Shown: piece by piece, positions 39,868 to 50,200 of the stretch
Numbering within the stretch: the stretch's first letter is position 1
Layout of the letters: each line of letters opens with the position of its first letter
DNA from: Cytophagales bacterium
GTDB taxonomy: Bacteria; Bacteroidota; Bacteroidia; Cytophagales; VRUD01
Length of the DNA: 50,668 nucleotides
Direction: 5' to 3'
Assembly: GCA_019456305.1 (NCBI GenBank)
Contig: VRUD01000023.1
Location: forward strand, 1-50,668
Translations under genes and position numbers: made by a program
The notes under the pieces: generated by a model
Databases searched by the model: none
Told to the model about the DNA's origin: nothing
What the model saw: the letters and a program-made list of their open reading frames with translations, nothing else

Positions 39868-40392
39868 ATGAATATAAAACACGCCTCGCTCAAAAAAATA
39901 ACCACTTTCATATTTGATGTGGACGGTGTGCTTAGCGATGGCACTGTATTGGCGCTTGATAGCGGGGAGCAGGCCAGAACATTTAATATCAAAGACGGCT
40001 ATGCAGTGCAGCTTGCTGTAAAGTTAGGTTACAACGTAGCCATAATTTCAACGGGAACCCGGATTGGCGTTCGGGAACGGCTGGAATTTCTTGCTATTAA
40101 AGATATTTTTATGGGAATTGAAGATAAGATCAAAGTTTTTGAAAATTACCTGGAAACAAAAAATATAACAGAAGATACCGTCCTGTATATGGGTGATGAC
40201 CTTCCTGATTATGCAATTCTAAAAAGAGTTGGCCTGGCTACTTGTCCTGCTGACGCTGCTGATGACATAAAAACTATCTGCCATTACATTTCATCTTTTC
40301 CAGGCGGGAAAGGAGCCGTACGTGATGTGATCGAGAAGGTGATGAAAATGCAGGGGAAATGGATGTTAGATCACGAATTAAAAAAACCATGA
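39868..40392 (+). CDS. kdsC: 3-deoxy-D-manno-octulosonate 8-phosphate phosphatase (KdsC-like HAD)
   Basis: Removes phosphate from KDO-8-P for lipopolysaccharide synthesis. 174 residues, single HAD domain without cap. Nucleophile motif FIFDVDGVLSDGT (Asp18), motif II IISTGTR, and motif IV YMGDDLPDYAILKRVGLATCPADA. The family also contains similar low-cap C0 phosphatases for other sugars. The last 4 bp overlap the start of the LRR gene (ATGA), so translation is coupled. Confidence 0.92.
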   Translation: MNIKHASLKKITTFIFDVDGVLSDGTVLALDSGEQARTFNIKDGYAVQLAVKLGYNVAIISTGTRIGVRERLEFLAIKDIFMGIEDKIKVFENYLETKNITEDTVLYMGDDLPDYAILKRVGLATCPADAADDIKTICHYISSFPGGKGAVRDVIEKVMKMQGKWMLDHELKKP

Positions 40393-42200
40393 ACTGCCGA
40401 TATATAGGAACACCATTATCGCTTATATGCTTGATCGTATACGTTTCATCTTTCGCCCAGAAAGCTGATGAAATTGCTAAAAGTGAAGTGATAAAGATAC
40501 TACAGAATTATGAAAATGCTTTAAATGCATTGGGCGATACCGCTATGAGCAACGAAGAAAGGAAACCAACTTTGAAAAAGTTTAGGAAAGATTTTGAAGC
40601 GAAGGATATTTTTGTTTTCAATGACCTTCCCGAAGACACAACTGTTGGCAAAGATAGTACCTCAATAGGTGATAAATTGCCCGGTTTTAGTCAGGCGAGG
40701 AGAGACTCTGCTGAAGAATATCTTACCATATATCAATATTTTAAGGACCTGCCTGTTTTGTATCCGAATGGGTTTAAAATTATGCTGGATAGGAAAAAGG
40801 TCAGGATAGGACCAATTAAAAAAAATAAAAAACGAAATACCTACATGATCGTTGCAAATGTTATAAAAAGGATTGAGATTACTGATGTGATTTTAGATAC
40901 TGGAAGGCATACATTCAGTAGGGCCTCTGATACGCTCGTTCCTCCCTACCTGCCCGCCAAAGGCAAAGCCCAAACATGGCAGGTGGGCGGTTCAGGCATT
41001 TCTTCCCGTCTTGTTGAAGATACAATGCGAATCGATACTTCCGCGACAGACACACTTGCAAAAGAAAAAAGATCCGATATGCTTACATCTACAATATATG
41101 ATACAATAGCATTTGATTCAGTGAGATATGATACTGTAACAAATAGAAAGTCTTACCATTTAACTTTCTTCATTAAGCTGGATATTAAGGAACAAATACC
41201 CCAAAACTTCAAAGTTTATGCGATCAGTAAGACAGGTGATGAACCGCGGCTCAAGCCGTTGCCCGAAATTGTTTCGTGGTGGGTATCTATGGATGATCCG
41301 TGGAAAAAAGTATTTTCAGAAAAATTGACATTTCCGGAATTCCCCGGCGTTAAAGAGCTAAATCATGTTTATTCTTTGAGGGAATTGACTTGCTCCGGTG
41401 AGGACATTACTACCCTGGAGCCAATTCGCAACTTAAAACAGCTTCGAATATTGAAATGTTCAGGCACATCTGTTAGTTCCCTTGAGCCTGTTGCTGAACT
41501 TGAAAATCTGGTATGGCTCAAAATAAACAAGAATAAGCTCACCAGCCTGGAACTGATTAAGAACCTTGTCAATCTTCAAAAGCTTGAATGCAGCGGGCAG
41601 GATATCTCCTCCCTGGCGCCTTTAAAAAACCTGGTGAATTTGATAGAGCTTGACTGCTCTGACAATGAGCTGGAAGATATTGAGCCGCTCAGATATCTTG
41701 ACAGCCTGGAAAGAGTTGACTTTTCACTCAATACAGATATAAGCAATATTGAACCGGTACGAAAGCTGACTAAATTAGTAGAGCTGCGTTTTGGTAAAAT
41801 AGACATCAAATCGCTTGAACCTGTAAAGAATTTGACCAACCTGATAGAGCTGGATTGTTTTAATACTGAAATTTCATCCCTCGAGCCATTAAAGGGGCTC
41901 CGCAAGCTTGCCTTGCTCAATTGCAGCTATACAAAGATAACAACCCTTGACCCGATAAGCAAGCACCGGTATATTGCCTGGCTTTATATTTCAGGAAACA
42001 CCATTGATGATATTGGCTTTTTAAAAAATTTTACTTTTCTCAAAGAGTTGGATATATCAAAAACTTCTGTGAGCAGCCTTGATGCTATCCAAAAACTTGA
42101 GTTTATTGAAATGCTAAAGTGCTTTTATACCAAAATTTCCAAAGAGGAGGTGCAGCGTTTTAAGAAGAAGCATCCGAGATGTGCGATCACTTATTATTAA
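40389..42200 (+). CDS. Exported leucine-rich repeat protein
   Basis: 603 residues from the ATG at 40389 (MNCRYIGTPLSLICLIVYVSSFAQ, a clear signal peptide). An N-terminal region of no known family (about 25-325) is followed by about eleven 22-residue SDS22-like repeats (SLEPIKNLVNLQKLECSGQDIS pattern) to the end. LRRs of this type bind proteins. Coupled to kdsC by a 4-bp overlap, yet no clear functional link. A dyad-coded insert (PPYLPAKGKAQTWQVGGSG) lies near residues 185-203. The end overlaps the convergent toxin gene by 14 bp. Confidence 0.82.
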   Translation: MNCRYIGTPLSLICLIVYVSSFAQKADEIAKSEVIKILQNYENALNALGDTAMSNEERKPTLKKFRKDFEAKDIFVFNDLPEDTTVGKDSTSIGDKLPGFSQARRDSAEEYLTIYQYFKDLPVLYPNGFKIMLDRKKVRIGPIKKNKKRNTYMIVANVIKRIEITDVILDTGRHTFSRASDTLVPPYLPAKGKAQTWQVGGSGISSRLVEDTMRIDTSATDTLAKEKRSDMLTSTIYDTIAFDSVRYDTVTNRKSYHLTFFIKLDIKEQIPQNFKVYAISKTGDEPRLKPLPEIVSWWVSMDDPWKKVFSEKLTFPEFPGVKELNHVYSLRELTCSGEDITTLEPIRNLKQLRILKCSGTSVSSLEPVAELENLVWLKINKNKLTSLELIKNLVNLQKLECSGQDISSLAPLKNLVNLIELDCSDNELEDIEPLRYLDSLERVDFSLNTDISNIEPVRKLTKLVELRFGKIDIKSLEPVKNLTNLIELDCFNTEISSLEPLKGLRKLALLNCSYTKITTLDPISKHRYIAWLYISGNTIDDIGFLKNFTFLKELDISKTSVSSLDAIQKLEFIEMLKCFYTKISKEEVQRFKKKHPRCAITYY

Positions 42201-42516
42201 ATTTTAGCAGTTTCTGAATTTCTTTTTTAGAAATGCTGTCTTTCTCTCCTTTATCGTAAATAGTAAGCAAGTAAATTTCTTTATCAATCGTAACAACAAA
42301 AATAATCACTCTTGCACCGCCACTTTTACCTTTTCCTTTACTGGCAATAGCTAAGCGATTTTTATAAACATTATTTCCCAAATGGATTCCTGATGTTGGA
42401 TTTTTTAAGAGTTGTTTTTTAAACTCCTTGACATCTTCTTTTAAAGAATGGTATTTTTTAGCAAGTTTTTTGAGTTGTTTGCTAAATTCAGGAGAGTAAA
42501 TAATATTAAAGCTCAT
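42187..42516 (-). CDS. RelE-type toxin
   Basis: 109 residues: MSFNIIYSPEFSKQLKKLAKKYHSLKEDVKEFKKQLLKNPTSGIHLG, then GKSGGARVIIFVVTIDKEIYLLTIYDKGEKDSISKKEI. The GGARVI...IYLLTIYDKGE pattern is typical of a Bacteroidota RelE-like (HigB-like) mRNA interferase family. It overlaps the antitoxin frame by 11 bp. Convergent with the LRR gene. Confidence 0.85.
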   Translation of the reverse strand: MSFNIIYSPEFSKQLKKLAKKYHSLKEDVKEFKKQLLKNPTSGIHLGNNVYKNRLAIASKGKGKSGGARVIIFVVTIDKEIYLLTIYDKGEKDSISKKEIQKLLKFNNK

Positions 42517-42718
42517 CTAAAAGTTGGTCAAGAGAGTTTTTTTTAATTTTTCCTTGTTGCATTAGCTTAACCTCTTTTAATCCCTGTTCAATACTTGCAA
42601 GAATTTCTTCTTTAGTAGGTTCATCCTCTTGCTGAACCTTAACAAAATTAAAACTCTTAACAAGTTCCATAAAGAAAGGAAATTTGTTATCCGGAATATG
42701 TAAAGTAAGTTGTTTCAT
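42506..42718 (-). CDS. Antitoxin of the RelE-type pair
   Basis: 70 residues beginning MKQLTLHIPDNKFPFFMELVKSFNFVKV, the characteristic start of this antitoxin family, and ending in an acidic helix EEILASIEQGLKEVKLMQQGKIKKNSLDQLLDEL. It overlaps the toxin gene by 11 bp. Confidence 0.85.
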   Translation of the reverse strand: MKQLTLHIPDNKFPFFMELVKSFNFVKVQQEDEPTKEEILASIEQGLKEVKLMQQGKIKKNSLDQLLDEL

Positions 42719-42736
42719 TTTAGATTGTACTTTAAA

Positions 42737-42922
42737 TTAAGCGTACGTCTGTCTGGCTTTAGCATCTCTAAGAACAGCATCAAGATTAAACAGCACATAC
42801 TTTTTATCTTCTTCTGCGAGTTTGTTAATGTCATTTAATCGCTCCAACATATTCGGGTCTTTAAGTATATTTATATCTTCCGTTGAACCTTTATTTATAA
42901 GGTTTATGCAAATATACGACAC
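42737..42922 (-). pseudogene. C-terminal fragment of an XRE-type regulator
   Basis: 61 codons; the end DINKLAEEDKKYVLFNLDAVLRDAKARQTYA is the usual C-terminus of Bacteroidota XRE-family repressors (..SEEDKKNILYNIDALLRDAKTRQAY). The DNA-binding half is missing and the start MSYICINLINKGSTED is not family-like. It lies between the TA pair and pyc as debris. Confidence 0.65.
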
Positions 42923-42969
42923 TTAAACGGTAAAAAAAAATTTAAAAAGTTTTGTTGGTTGAGATACTT

Positions 42970-45900
42970 TCACTCCAAACTAACCACCAGGTCATCCGCA
43001 TTTACCATGGCGCCTTCTTTTAAGTTCACAGCTTTGATTTTAATGCTGCCGGGGGCAGTGATGATTGTTTCCATTTTCATCGCTTCAATGATGAACAACG
43101 GTTCATTCTTTTTCACTTTCTGACCATTTTTTACAAATATTTTAGACAGCATACCCTGAAGCGGAGTTCCGATCTGCCTTGGATCACCCGGTTCAATTTT
43201 CAGATTTTCAACCTTTTCAACTTCAAGAGACCGGTCATGAACTTCAATGTTTCTTGTCTGTCCGTTTACCTTAAAGAAGACGGTGCGGTTTCCTTCTTCA
43301 TTGGGAGGCCCGACAGAAAGCAGCTTTACAACAATGGCTTTACCCTCGGCTATTTCAATGATGGTCTCTTCATTTGGCTGCATCCCGAAAAAGAAATTGG
43401 TGGTGGGTATCTTTGAAATATCACCAAATTCCATGTGCTTCTTCAATGATGCTTCATATACTTTCGGGTATAATTTATGGGAGAGGAAATCAGTAAATAC
43501 AAGCTCCCGGTCAAAATCCGGCTGGAACTTTTTCAAAAATTCGGCAAATTCCTTTTTAATGTCAACCGGCTGAAGGTGGGCATTGGGGCGGTTTTTATAG
43601 GGCTTTTTGTCCTTCAGCACTAACTTCTGTAGTTTTTTTGGAAATCCATTGACAGGCTGTCCGATATCTCCCATGAAAAACGATTGCACCGATTCCGGGA
43701 ATGAAATGCTTTCACCTTTTTGCAGGATATCTTCTTTGGTGAGGCCATTGGAAACCATATAAAGCGCCATGTCACCCACCACTTTGGAACTGGGGGTTAC
43801 TTTGATCACGTTTCCAAACAACTCATTCACCTCTGCATAAGCTTCTTTTATGCGTCCAAATTTATCGCCCAGGCCAAGTGCAGTTGCTTGCGGCTTTAAA
43901 TTAGAATATTGGCCACCGGGTATTTCGTGAATGAAGACTTCTGCCGTACTTGCTTTTAATCCCGATTCAAAAGGATAGTAATACTCCCGCACGGTTTCCC
44001 AGTAATTGGAGAATTTATTCAATGATGTGATGTCAAATTTATTTTCCCTTTTATGGAATTGCATCATTTCAACTATAGAATTAAAATTGGGCTGTGAGGT
44101 TAAGCCAGATAAGCCTCCCAATGCCACATCAACCACATCCACTCCTGCTTCAATGGCTTTAAGATAAGTGGCAGCCTGGAGGGAAGAAGTATCGTGTGTA
44201 TGCAAGTGTATCGGGATCTTCACCGTTTCTTTTAAAGCCGTTACCAGTTCAGTAGCAGCATAAGGTTTTAACAAACCACTCATATCCTTGATCGCCAGAA
44301 TATGTGCCCCGGCATCCTCCATCTCTTTTGCTACCTGCAGGTAATACTTTAAAGAATATTTTGTTTTATTAACATCAAGAATATCGCCTGTATAACATAT
44401 TGCCCCTTCGGCTATGCCCCCGGTTCGTTTCCTGACGTACCGGATACAAGGTGCAATATTTTCCATCCAGTTCATAGAATCAAATATTCTGAAAATATCA
44501 ACACCCGTTTCCCACGATTTTTCAACAAAGCTTTCAATGAGGTTGTCGGGATAGGCAGAATATCCCACCCCGTTTGAGCCCCTTATCAGCATTTGTAAAA
44601 GTATGTTGGGAATGGCTTTGCGAAGGTCAGCCAAACGCTTCCAGGGATTTTCATATAAAAACCTTAAGCACACATCAAAGGTTGCTCCGCCCCATACTTC
44701 TAAGCTAAATGTTTGCGGATGATTTTTGGCAAAGCTTTCTGCTACCTTCAGCATATCATAAGTGCGCATGCGGGTTGCCAAAAGAGATTGGTGTGCGTCT
44801 CTGAAAGTTGTATCCGTATAATGGATCTTTTTCTCATCCTTCAGCCATTTTGAAAATTTATCCGCTCCTAATTTGGTTAAAAGGTCTTTTGTCCCTTTTG
44901 GGTATTGCTGGTAATGTTTGTAGGGTGGAACTTCGGGAGCATGAAACTGTTTATTCTTATCAATATATTTAACATCAGGGTTGTTGTTTACGATTATATC
45001 TCCGAGATATTTCACGATCTTCGTTGCCCTGTCAAGCCGTTTATCCCATTTAAAAAGTTCCTTATTTTCATTGATGAAATTAACGGTTGCCTTTCCTTCA
45101 CGGAATATCTTATGATTAACAATATTTTCCAGGAACTGGATATTAAGCTTAACCCCCCTGATCCTGAACTCCTGCAAAGCCCTGTTCATTCTTCTGCAGG
45201 CGCCATCCAAAGTCCTTGAGTGTGCTGATACTTTTACCAGCAATGAATCAAAAAACGGGCTGATCTTTACGCCCTGGTAGATGCTGCCAACATCTAGCCT
45301 GATGCCAAAGCCCGCAGCGCTTCTGTAAGTTATGATGGTTCCATAGTCGGGTTTAAAGTCATTTTCAGGGTCTTCCGTAGTGATCCTGCATTGAATAGCG
45401 TAGCCATTGGTGGTGACAGATCCCTGGTTTGGTATTTTGATCTGTTTGTCCTGTAGTTTGTATCCCCCGGCAATAAATATCTGTGTTTTGATCAGGTCAA
45501 TACCCGTCACCATTTCAGTTACAGTATGCTCAACCTGTATCCTGGGGTTTACTTCTATAAAATAAATATTAGAAGCTGATTGTTCCTTGCCAACTGCCGA
45601 CTGCTGACTACTGACTGCTGACTGCCGGCTGCTACTCCATTCTTCCCCTATTCCCTTATTTCCTCTATTTCCTTTATTTACAAGAAATTCTACCGTACCC
45701 GCATTATTATAATTAACAGCCCGGGCAATTTTCAGGGCATACTCATACAATTCGTCCTTAATATTTTGTTCCAGGCCAAAGGATGGGGCAAACTCTGTTA
45801 CTTTCTGAAACCTCCTTTGTACAGAGCAATCTCTTTCAAACAGGTGAACAATATTTCCATAATTGTCCCCGACAATCTGGACTTCAATATGCTTGGGATT

Positions 45901-46527
45901 TTCTATAAATTTTTCAATGAGCAGTGTGCCGTCTCCGAATGCGTTAAGCGCCTCACGTTGTGCTTCATAAAATGCGTTCTCCATTTCTTCCTTGTTCCTG
46001 ACCACACGCATTCCCCTTCCTCCACCGCCTGCAGTGGCTTTGAGCATTACGGGGAAACCGATTCTTTGGGCTTCTTTCAAGGCAGCAGCGGCATCCTTTA
46101 AATCTCCGGCATTACCTTCTATGACCGGGATGTTGTTTTGTTTTGCGATCTTGCGGGCAGAGATCTTGTCGCCTAATGCTGAGATTACTTCAGGCCTTGG
46201 CCCGATGAAGATTATCCCGTTTTCTTCACACTTGCTGGCAAACCGGCTGTTCTCCGATAAAAATCCATAGCCCGGATGAATTGCATCCACATTTTTTTCC
46301 CTGGCAATGTTGATGATCTCGTCAATATCAAGGTAGGGTTTCAGAGGTTCGTTATCTTTGCCAACCTGGTAAGATTCGTCCGCTTTATACCTGTGCTGCG
46401 AATAGCGGTCTTCATAAGTATAAATAGCCACAGTCTTTAAGCCGATCTCTACACAAGCCCTGAATATCCGAATAGCAATCTCACCCCTGTTTGCAACCAA
46501 TATTTTTTTGATTTTCATCCTGTACAT
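42970..46527 (-). CDS. pyc: Pyruvate carboxylase
   Basis: Biotin enzyme making oxaloacetate from pyruvate and bicarbonate. 1185 residues: biotin carboxylase domain (KATAGGGGRGMRVV; FIEVNPRIQVEHTVTE), carboxyltransferase domain (YTDTTFRDAHQSLLATRMRTYDM; HLHTHDTSS), tetramerisation region and BCCP with the biotin lysine in EAMKMET near the C-terminus. An insert of about 40 residues lies at about 283-320 between GTVEFLV and IYFIEVNP, coded by a repeat shared with mnmG. Probable true start is the ATG at 46518 (MKIKKILVANRGEIA); the first ATG sits on the same ATGTACAGGATGAA word as AbiEi. Confidence 0.96.
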   Translation of the reverse strand: MYRMKIKKILVANRGEIAIRIFRACVEIGLKTVAIYTYEDRYSQHRYKADESYQVGKDNEPLKPYLDIDEIINIAREKNVDAIHPGYGFLSENSRFASKCEENGIIFIGPRPEVISALGDKISARKIAKQNNIPVIEGNAGDLKDAAAALKEAQRIGFPVMLKATAGGGGRGMRVVRNKEEMENAFYEAQREALNAFGDGTLLIEKFIENPKHIEVQIVGDNYGNIVHLFERDCSVQRRFQKVTEFAPSFGLEQNIKDELYEYALKIARAVNYNNAGTVEFLVNKGNRGNKGIGEEWSSSRQSAVSSQQSAVGKEQSASNIYFIEVNPRIQVEHTVTEMVTGIDLIKTQIFIAGGYKLQDKQIKIPNQGSVTTNGYAIQCRITTEDPENDFKPDYGTIITYRSAAGFGIRLDVGSIYQGVKISPFFDSLLVKVSAHSRTLDGACRRMNRALQEFRIRGVKLNIQFLENIVNHKIFREGKATVNFINENKELFKWDKRLDRATKIVKYLGDIIVNNNPDVKYIDKNKQFHAPEVPPYKHYQQYPKGTKDLLTKLGADKFSKWLKDEKKIHYTDTTFRDAHQSLLATRMRTYDMLKVAESFAKNHPQTFSLEVWGGATFDVCLRFLYENPWKRLADLRKAIPNILLQMLIRGSNGVGYSAYPDNLIESFVEKSWETGVDIFRIFDSMNWMENIAPCIRYVRKRTGGIAEGAICYTGDILDVNKTKYSLKYYLQVAKEMEDAGAHILAIKDMSGLLKPYAATELVTALKETVKIPIHLHTHDTSSLQAATYLKAIEAGVDVVDVALGGLSGLTSQPNFNSIVEMMQFHKRENKFDITSLNKFSNYWETVREYYYPFESGLKASTAEVFIHEIPGGQYSNLKPQATALGLGDKFGRIKEAYAEVNELFGNVIKVTPSSKVVGDMALYMVSNGLTKEDILQKGESISFPESVQSFFMGDIGQPVNGFPKKLQKLVLKDKKPYKNRPNAHLQPVDIKKEFAEFLKKFQPDFDRELVFTDFLSHKLYPKVYEASLKKHMEFGDISKIPTTNFFFGMQPNEETIIEIAEGKAIVVKLLSVGPPNEEGNRTVFFKVNGQTRNIEVHDRSLEVEKVENLKIEPGDPRQIGTPLQGMLSKIFVKNGQKVKKNEPLFIIEAMKMETIITAPGSIKIKAVNLKEGAMVNADDLVVSLE
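45575..45690. repeat. Repeat-derived insert coded inside pyc
   Basis: On the coding strand: GGAAATAAGGGAATAGGGGA, then AGCAGCCGGCAGTCAGCAGT and further CAGT/CAGC words to about 45577. Encodes NKGNRGNKGIGEEW...RQSAVSSQQSAVGKEQSAS. The words match those in mnmG at 30390-30440 in the same codon phase. Confidence 0.88.
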
Positions 46528-46797
46528 AATTTAAGCAGCTATAAAATTATGTATTTTTTTTTAAAACAGGTAGTAAAAATTTTTAAAATTAAAAAAGTAG
46601 GGCTATATTTGTATATCAAACAAAAAATTATACTTAAATAAGCAAGCTTAACAAGACGATCCGGTCCTGCCATCTTTATCATAGTTGTACAGTAACATAC
46701 AAAATAGCGAGGCTAAATACAGCAAAATAGATAATTTGTCAAAGTAAATTGAATAAAAAACAGGTGTCTTTTTCTGCTACTGCACGCCAAGCACATT

Positions 46798-46845
46798 CAA
46801 ATTTTGCTTTGAGATTATTGATTTTTAAAGGTAAAGCAAAATTTG
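46798..46845. repeat. 13-bp dyad upstream of the RM locus
   Basis: CAAATTTTGCTTT (46798-46810) and its exact complement AAAGCAAAATTTG (46833-46845). It lies in the 435-bp gap 46528-46962, which also has a promoter-like TATATTTG (near 46606) reading toward the right. An AGTTGTACAGTAACATACAA-like stretch (46684) vaguely resembles the array dyad repeat. No gene there. Confidence 0.6.
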
Positions 46846-46925
46846 TAAGAGCTTGCCTTTTTCATCCTGAAAAAAATGTTGAAAACTTTTTAATAAAATT
46901 ACTCTCGAAAGAGAAATAATATATG

Positions 46926-46962
46926 TACATTTGCCAAAATTTGTCAATAATAATTATGTCAA
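46926..46962 (+). promoter_or_regulatory. Probable promoter/operator of the RM operon
   Basis: TAnnTTTG box (TACATTTG) at 46926-46933, and two TGTCAA words 16 bp apart (46943 and 46958) between it and the ATG at 46963. There is no ribosome-binding sequence and the start of transcription would lie near 46940, so the message has a very short leader. The repeated TGTCAA is a candidate binding site for the XRE protein. Confidence 0.4.
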
Positions 46963-47280
46963 ATGAAGACCTTCGGTGAAATCATTAGAGCAGAAAGGGT
47001 AAAAAGAGGACTGTACCTTCGACAGGTGGCTGCAGGAACAGACATTGACCAAACTATCATCAGCAAATTTGAAACAGGAGAACGAAAACCAAACAGAGAA
47101 CAAGTATTAAGAATTGTAAAATTTTATGGATTTAAAGAAGATGACTTACTAATTGCTTGGCTCAGCGACAAAGTCACCTATGATCTACAGAATGAGAAAC
47201 TTGCCGATAAAGTTTTAAAGGTAGCAGAAAAAAAAATAGCTTATAAAACCAAAAAAAAACAAAATAAACACATCAGGTAA
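46963..47280 (+). CDS. XRE-family regulator (RM controller candidate)
   Basis: 105 residues: a complete HTH domain MKTFGEIIRAERVKRGLYLRQVAAGTDIDQTIISKFETGERKPNREQVLRIVKFYGF, then a basic tail (KKIAYKTKKKQNKHIR). Ends 3 bp before the large RM gene, so they form one operon. By position it probably controls expression of the restriction enzyme in the manner of C proteins, although C proteins are usually shorter. Confidence 0.85.
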   Translation: MKTFGEIIRAERVKRGLYLRQVAAGTDIDQTIISKFETGERKPNREQVLRIVKFYGFKEDDLLIAWLSDKVTYDLQNEKLADKVLKVAEKKIAYKTKKKQNKHIR

Positions 47281-47283
47281 ACA

Positions 47284-50200
47284 ATGAATGAAAATCAAAT
47301 ACTTAATCTGATTACAACCCTCGGTTTTGAAATAAAAGAGGATAATCTATACTCCAAAAAATATGGTCAGGACGACTATACGATAGTAGTTGATTTTGGC
47401 AAAAAGAAAATAAGCTATGGAGACAAAATAAAAAGAGGAGATGAAACAACTTCTAACCTTTTTCATGCCGAAAACCTTGTTGTTTTAGAGTGTATCAACA
47501 GGCTTCTGGAGAAAGGCTATGAACCTGAGGACTTACATCTTGAAAAGAAATGGAAATTAGGACGATCTGGAAAGAGCGGTAAAGCTGATATTTCAGTAAA
47601 AGGCAAAGACGGAAAAAGTCTGATCATTATTGAATGTAAGACATTTGGCAATGAATATATAAAGGAACTTAAACGGATGGGTTCTAACGGTGGTCAGCTT
47701 TTCTCTTACTTTCAGCAAGATAAAAACACACGTTATCTGTGCCTTTATGCTTCCGAACTAAGTGGGAACAATAAAATAGAGACACAACAAACCATCATAA
47801 AAGTTGATGATTCTACTGCTGAAAAAGTTGAGCAGCAGGAAAAACCCAATGAAATCTTAATCTTTGAACAGGCTAAGACAGTGAAGGAACTTGTTGAGGT
47901 TTGGAAGAAAAAAGACAAGAAAAAAAAGGACAAGATAACTACTACCACAGGTATTTTTGAAGAAGGTATTGAGCCATACAATCCCGGTTATAAACCGATT
48001 CGAATAAAACAACTAAAAGAGTTTGAAAAAGGTGATACCGGAAAAACATTCAATGTTTTTGAGGAAATCCTTCGACATAATAATATTTCAGACCGTTCAA
48101 ATGCCTTTAACCGCATTATTTCACTGATTCTTGCCAAAATTGTTGACGAAACTAAAGGAGCTGATGAAATTGCCGGATTTCAGGTAAAAACCGGTATTGA
48201 TGATGCTGAAGCATTACAAGAACGTTTGCAAAGGCTTTACTCTAAGGCCATGAAAGATTTCCTTCATGAAACGGTTATAGATTATACAATGAATGACATT
48301 AAAGAACTTGTTCAGAATTTCCCCCGTCAAACTACACAGGAAAATCTAATGCAAATTTACCGGGAATTGAAATTTTACCACAATAATGAATTTGCCTTTA
48401 AGGAAGTTTACAATAAAGAACTATTTGAAGCAAATGCGGCAGTGCTGGAAGAAGTTGTAAAACTGTTTCAGCCATTCAAGTTTAAATACAACCGCAAAGC
48501 TCAGTTTTTAGGCGACCTCTTTGAAAATTTGTTAGAAAGCGGATTTAAGCAAACAGAAGGGCAGTTCTTTACTCCTACTCCCATAGCTAAATTCATCATT
48601 TCTTCTTTACCGCTCAAGGAATTGATTATTGAAAAACTTGAAAACGAAGATAAGCGAATCCTTCCACAAGTAATTGACTTTGCATGCGGAAGCGGCCATT
48701 TTTTAACGGAAACCATTGAAGATATTCAAAGTATCATAAAGAACATTGATTCGGATAATCCTCAGCTCAAAGAATACAGGGAAAATACATTATGGGCAGC
48801 AGATTTTATTTTCGGTATTGAAAAAGATTACCGTTTGGCCCGGACCAGCCAGGTTGCCTGTTATATGCACGGAGACGGAGAAGCCAATATTATTTTTGGT
48901 GATGGGTTGGAATTACATGAACGAATTCCTAAAAATGACACTTTTGACGTTCTCGTAGCCAATCCACCTTACGCCATTAGATATTTCAAAAATCATTTGA
49001 GAAGGGATGCTTTACCCAAATATGCGTTACTTGACGAGCTTAGTGATGATGCAAAGGAAATTGAAGTAATGTTTATAGAACGCATGAAGCAATTGCTACG
49101 CCCCGGAGGTGTAGCCGGTATTTTCCTGCCAAGTACAATATTATCTAATCCTGGCATTTATGCTAAAGCAAGGGAAATTATCCTGAAATACTTCGAAATT
49201 AAAGCAATAGTTGAATTTGGCAGTGTAACATTTAGTGCCACAAGTGCTATAACAGTTGCTTTATTTCTAAAACGGAGGGATGATGATTTTGTTAAGAATT
49301 GCGAATATATTGCAGAGGACTTTATTCTTAACAACAAAGAGCGGAAAAACGATTTTGTCGAAAGCGAACAACTATTTAAAGAATATGTTGAATTATTTGA
49401 ACTGAACTTTGAGGATTTCAAATCTCTTATTTCTCGTCAACCCAATGAAAACATACAAAAGACTGAATTCTACAAAAACTACAGGACATGGTTTGTGAAC
49501 CTAACTAATGTTAAAAACCAAAAGGAAAAGTATGACAAGGCATTATCAAGAGAAGAAAATGAATTAAAACAACTAAAAGACAAGGAGAAAATTGAACAGC
49601 AGAAACAATTAATTCAAACGTTAAAAGAGGAACATAATAAAGAATTGGAAAGTTTATTCTATGATAAAGTTTTACAATTGGAAAAAGAGAAGTTTCTTTA
49701 TTTTTTGCTTACACATCGTTTAGAAATAAAATCAACCGATGATGAAAAAATTGAGAAGACAGTAATACCACAAAAAATACTCCTAATTAAATCCGGGCGT
49801 AGCAATGTTGAGCAAAAAAACTTTTTGGGTTATTCTTTCAGTGACCGTAGAGGGTATAAAGGTATGGACTTTAAAGGCGATACAAAACTCTATGATTCTG
49901 AAAATCTCTTTAATCCTTCTAAAGTAAATGGATATATTTATAAATCATTCGAAACTGATAAGATCAAAATAAATCAAACAATTAGTGAGCATATTTCTCA
50001 ATTAAACCTTTTAGACTGTTTGAATTTTACGAACATTAAATTTGCTAATACCGTTAATTTTAAAGCCGAATATAAAGTCGAGTTTCAGAGTAAATATGTA
50101 TTAAAACAGCTTGACACAGTTTGTGAGTTTCAAAGTGGTTTATGGAAAGGGAAACAGGAACCTTACCAGACAATAAAGGTACTTAGAAATACTGATTTTA

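Noticed and set aside
46620-46720. attC-like site (GCTTAACAAGACG) upstream of the RM operon
   Set aside because: Only one RYYYAAC half-site was found; no matching GTTRRRY end or hairpin arm within 150 bp.
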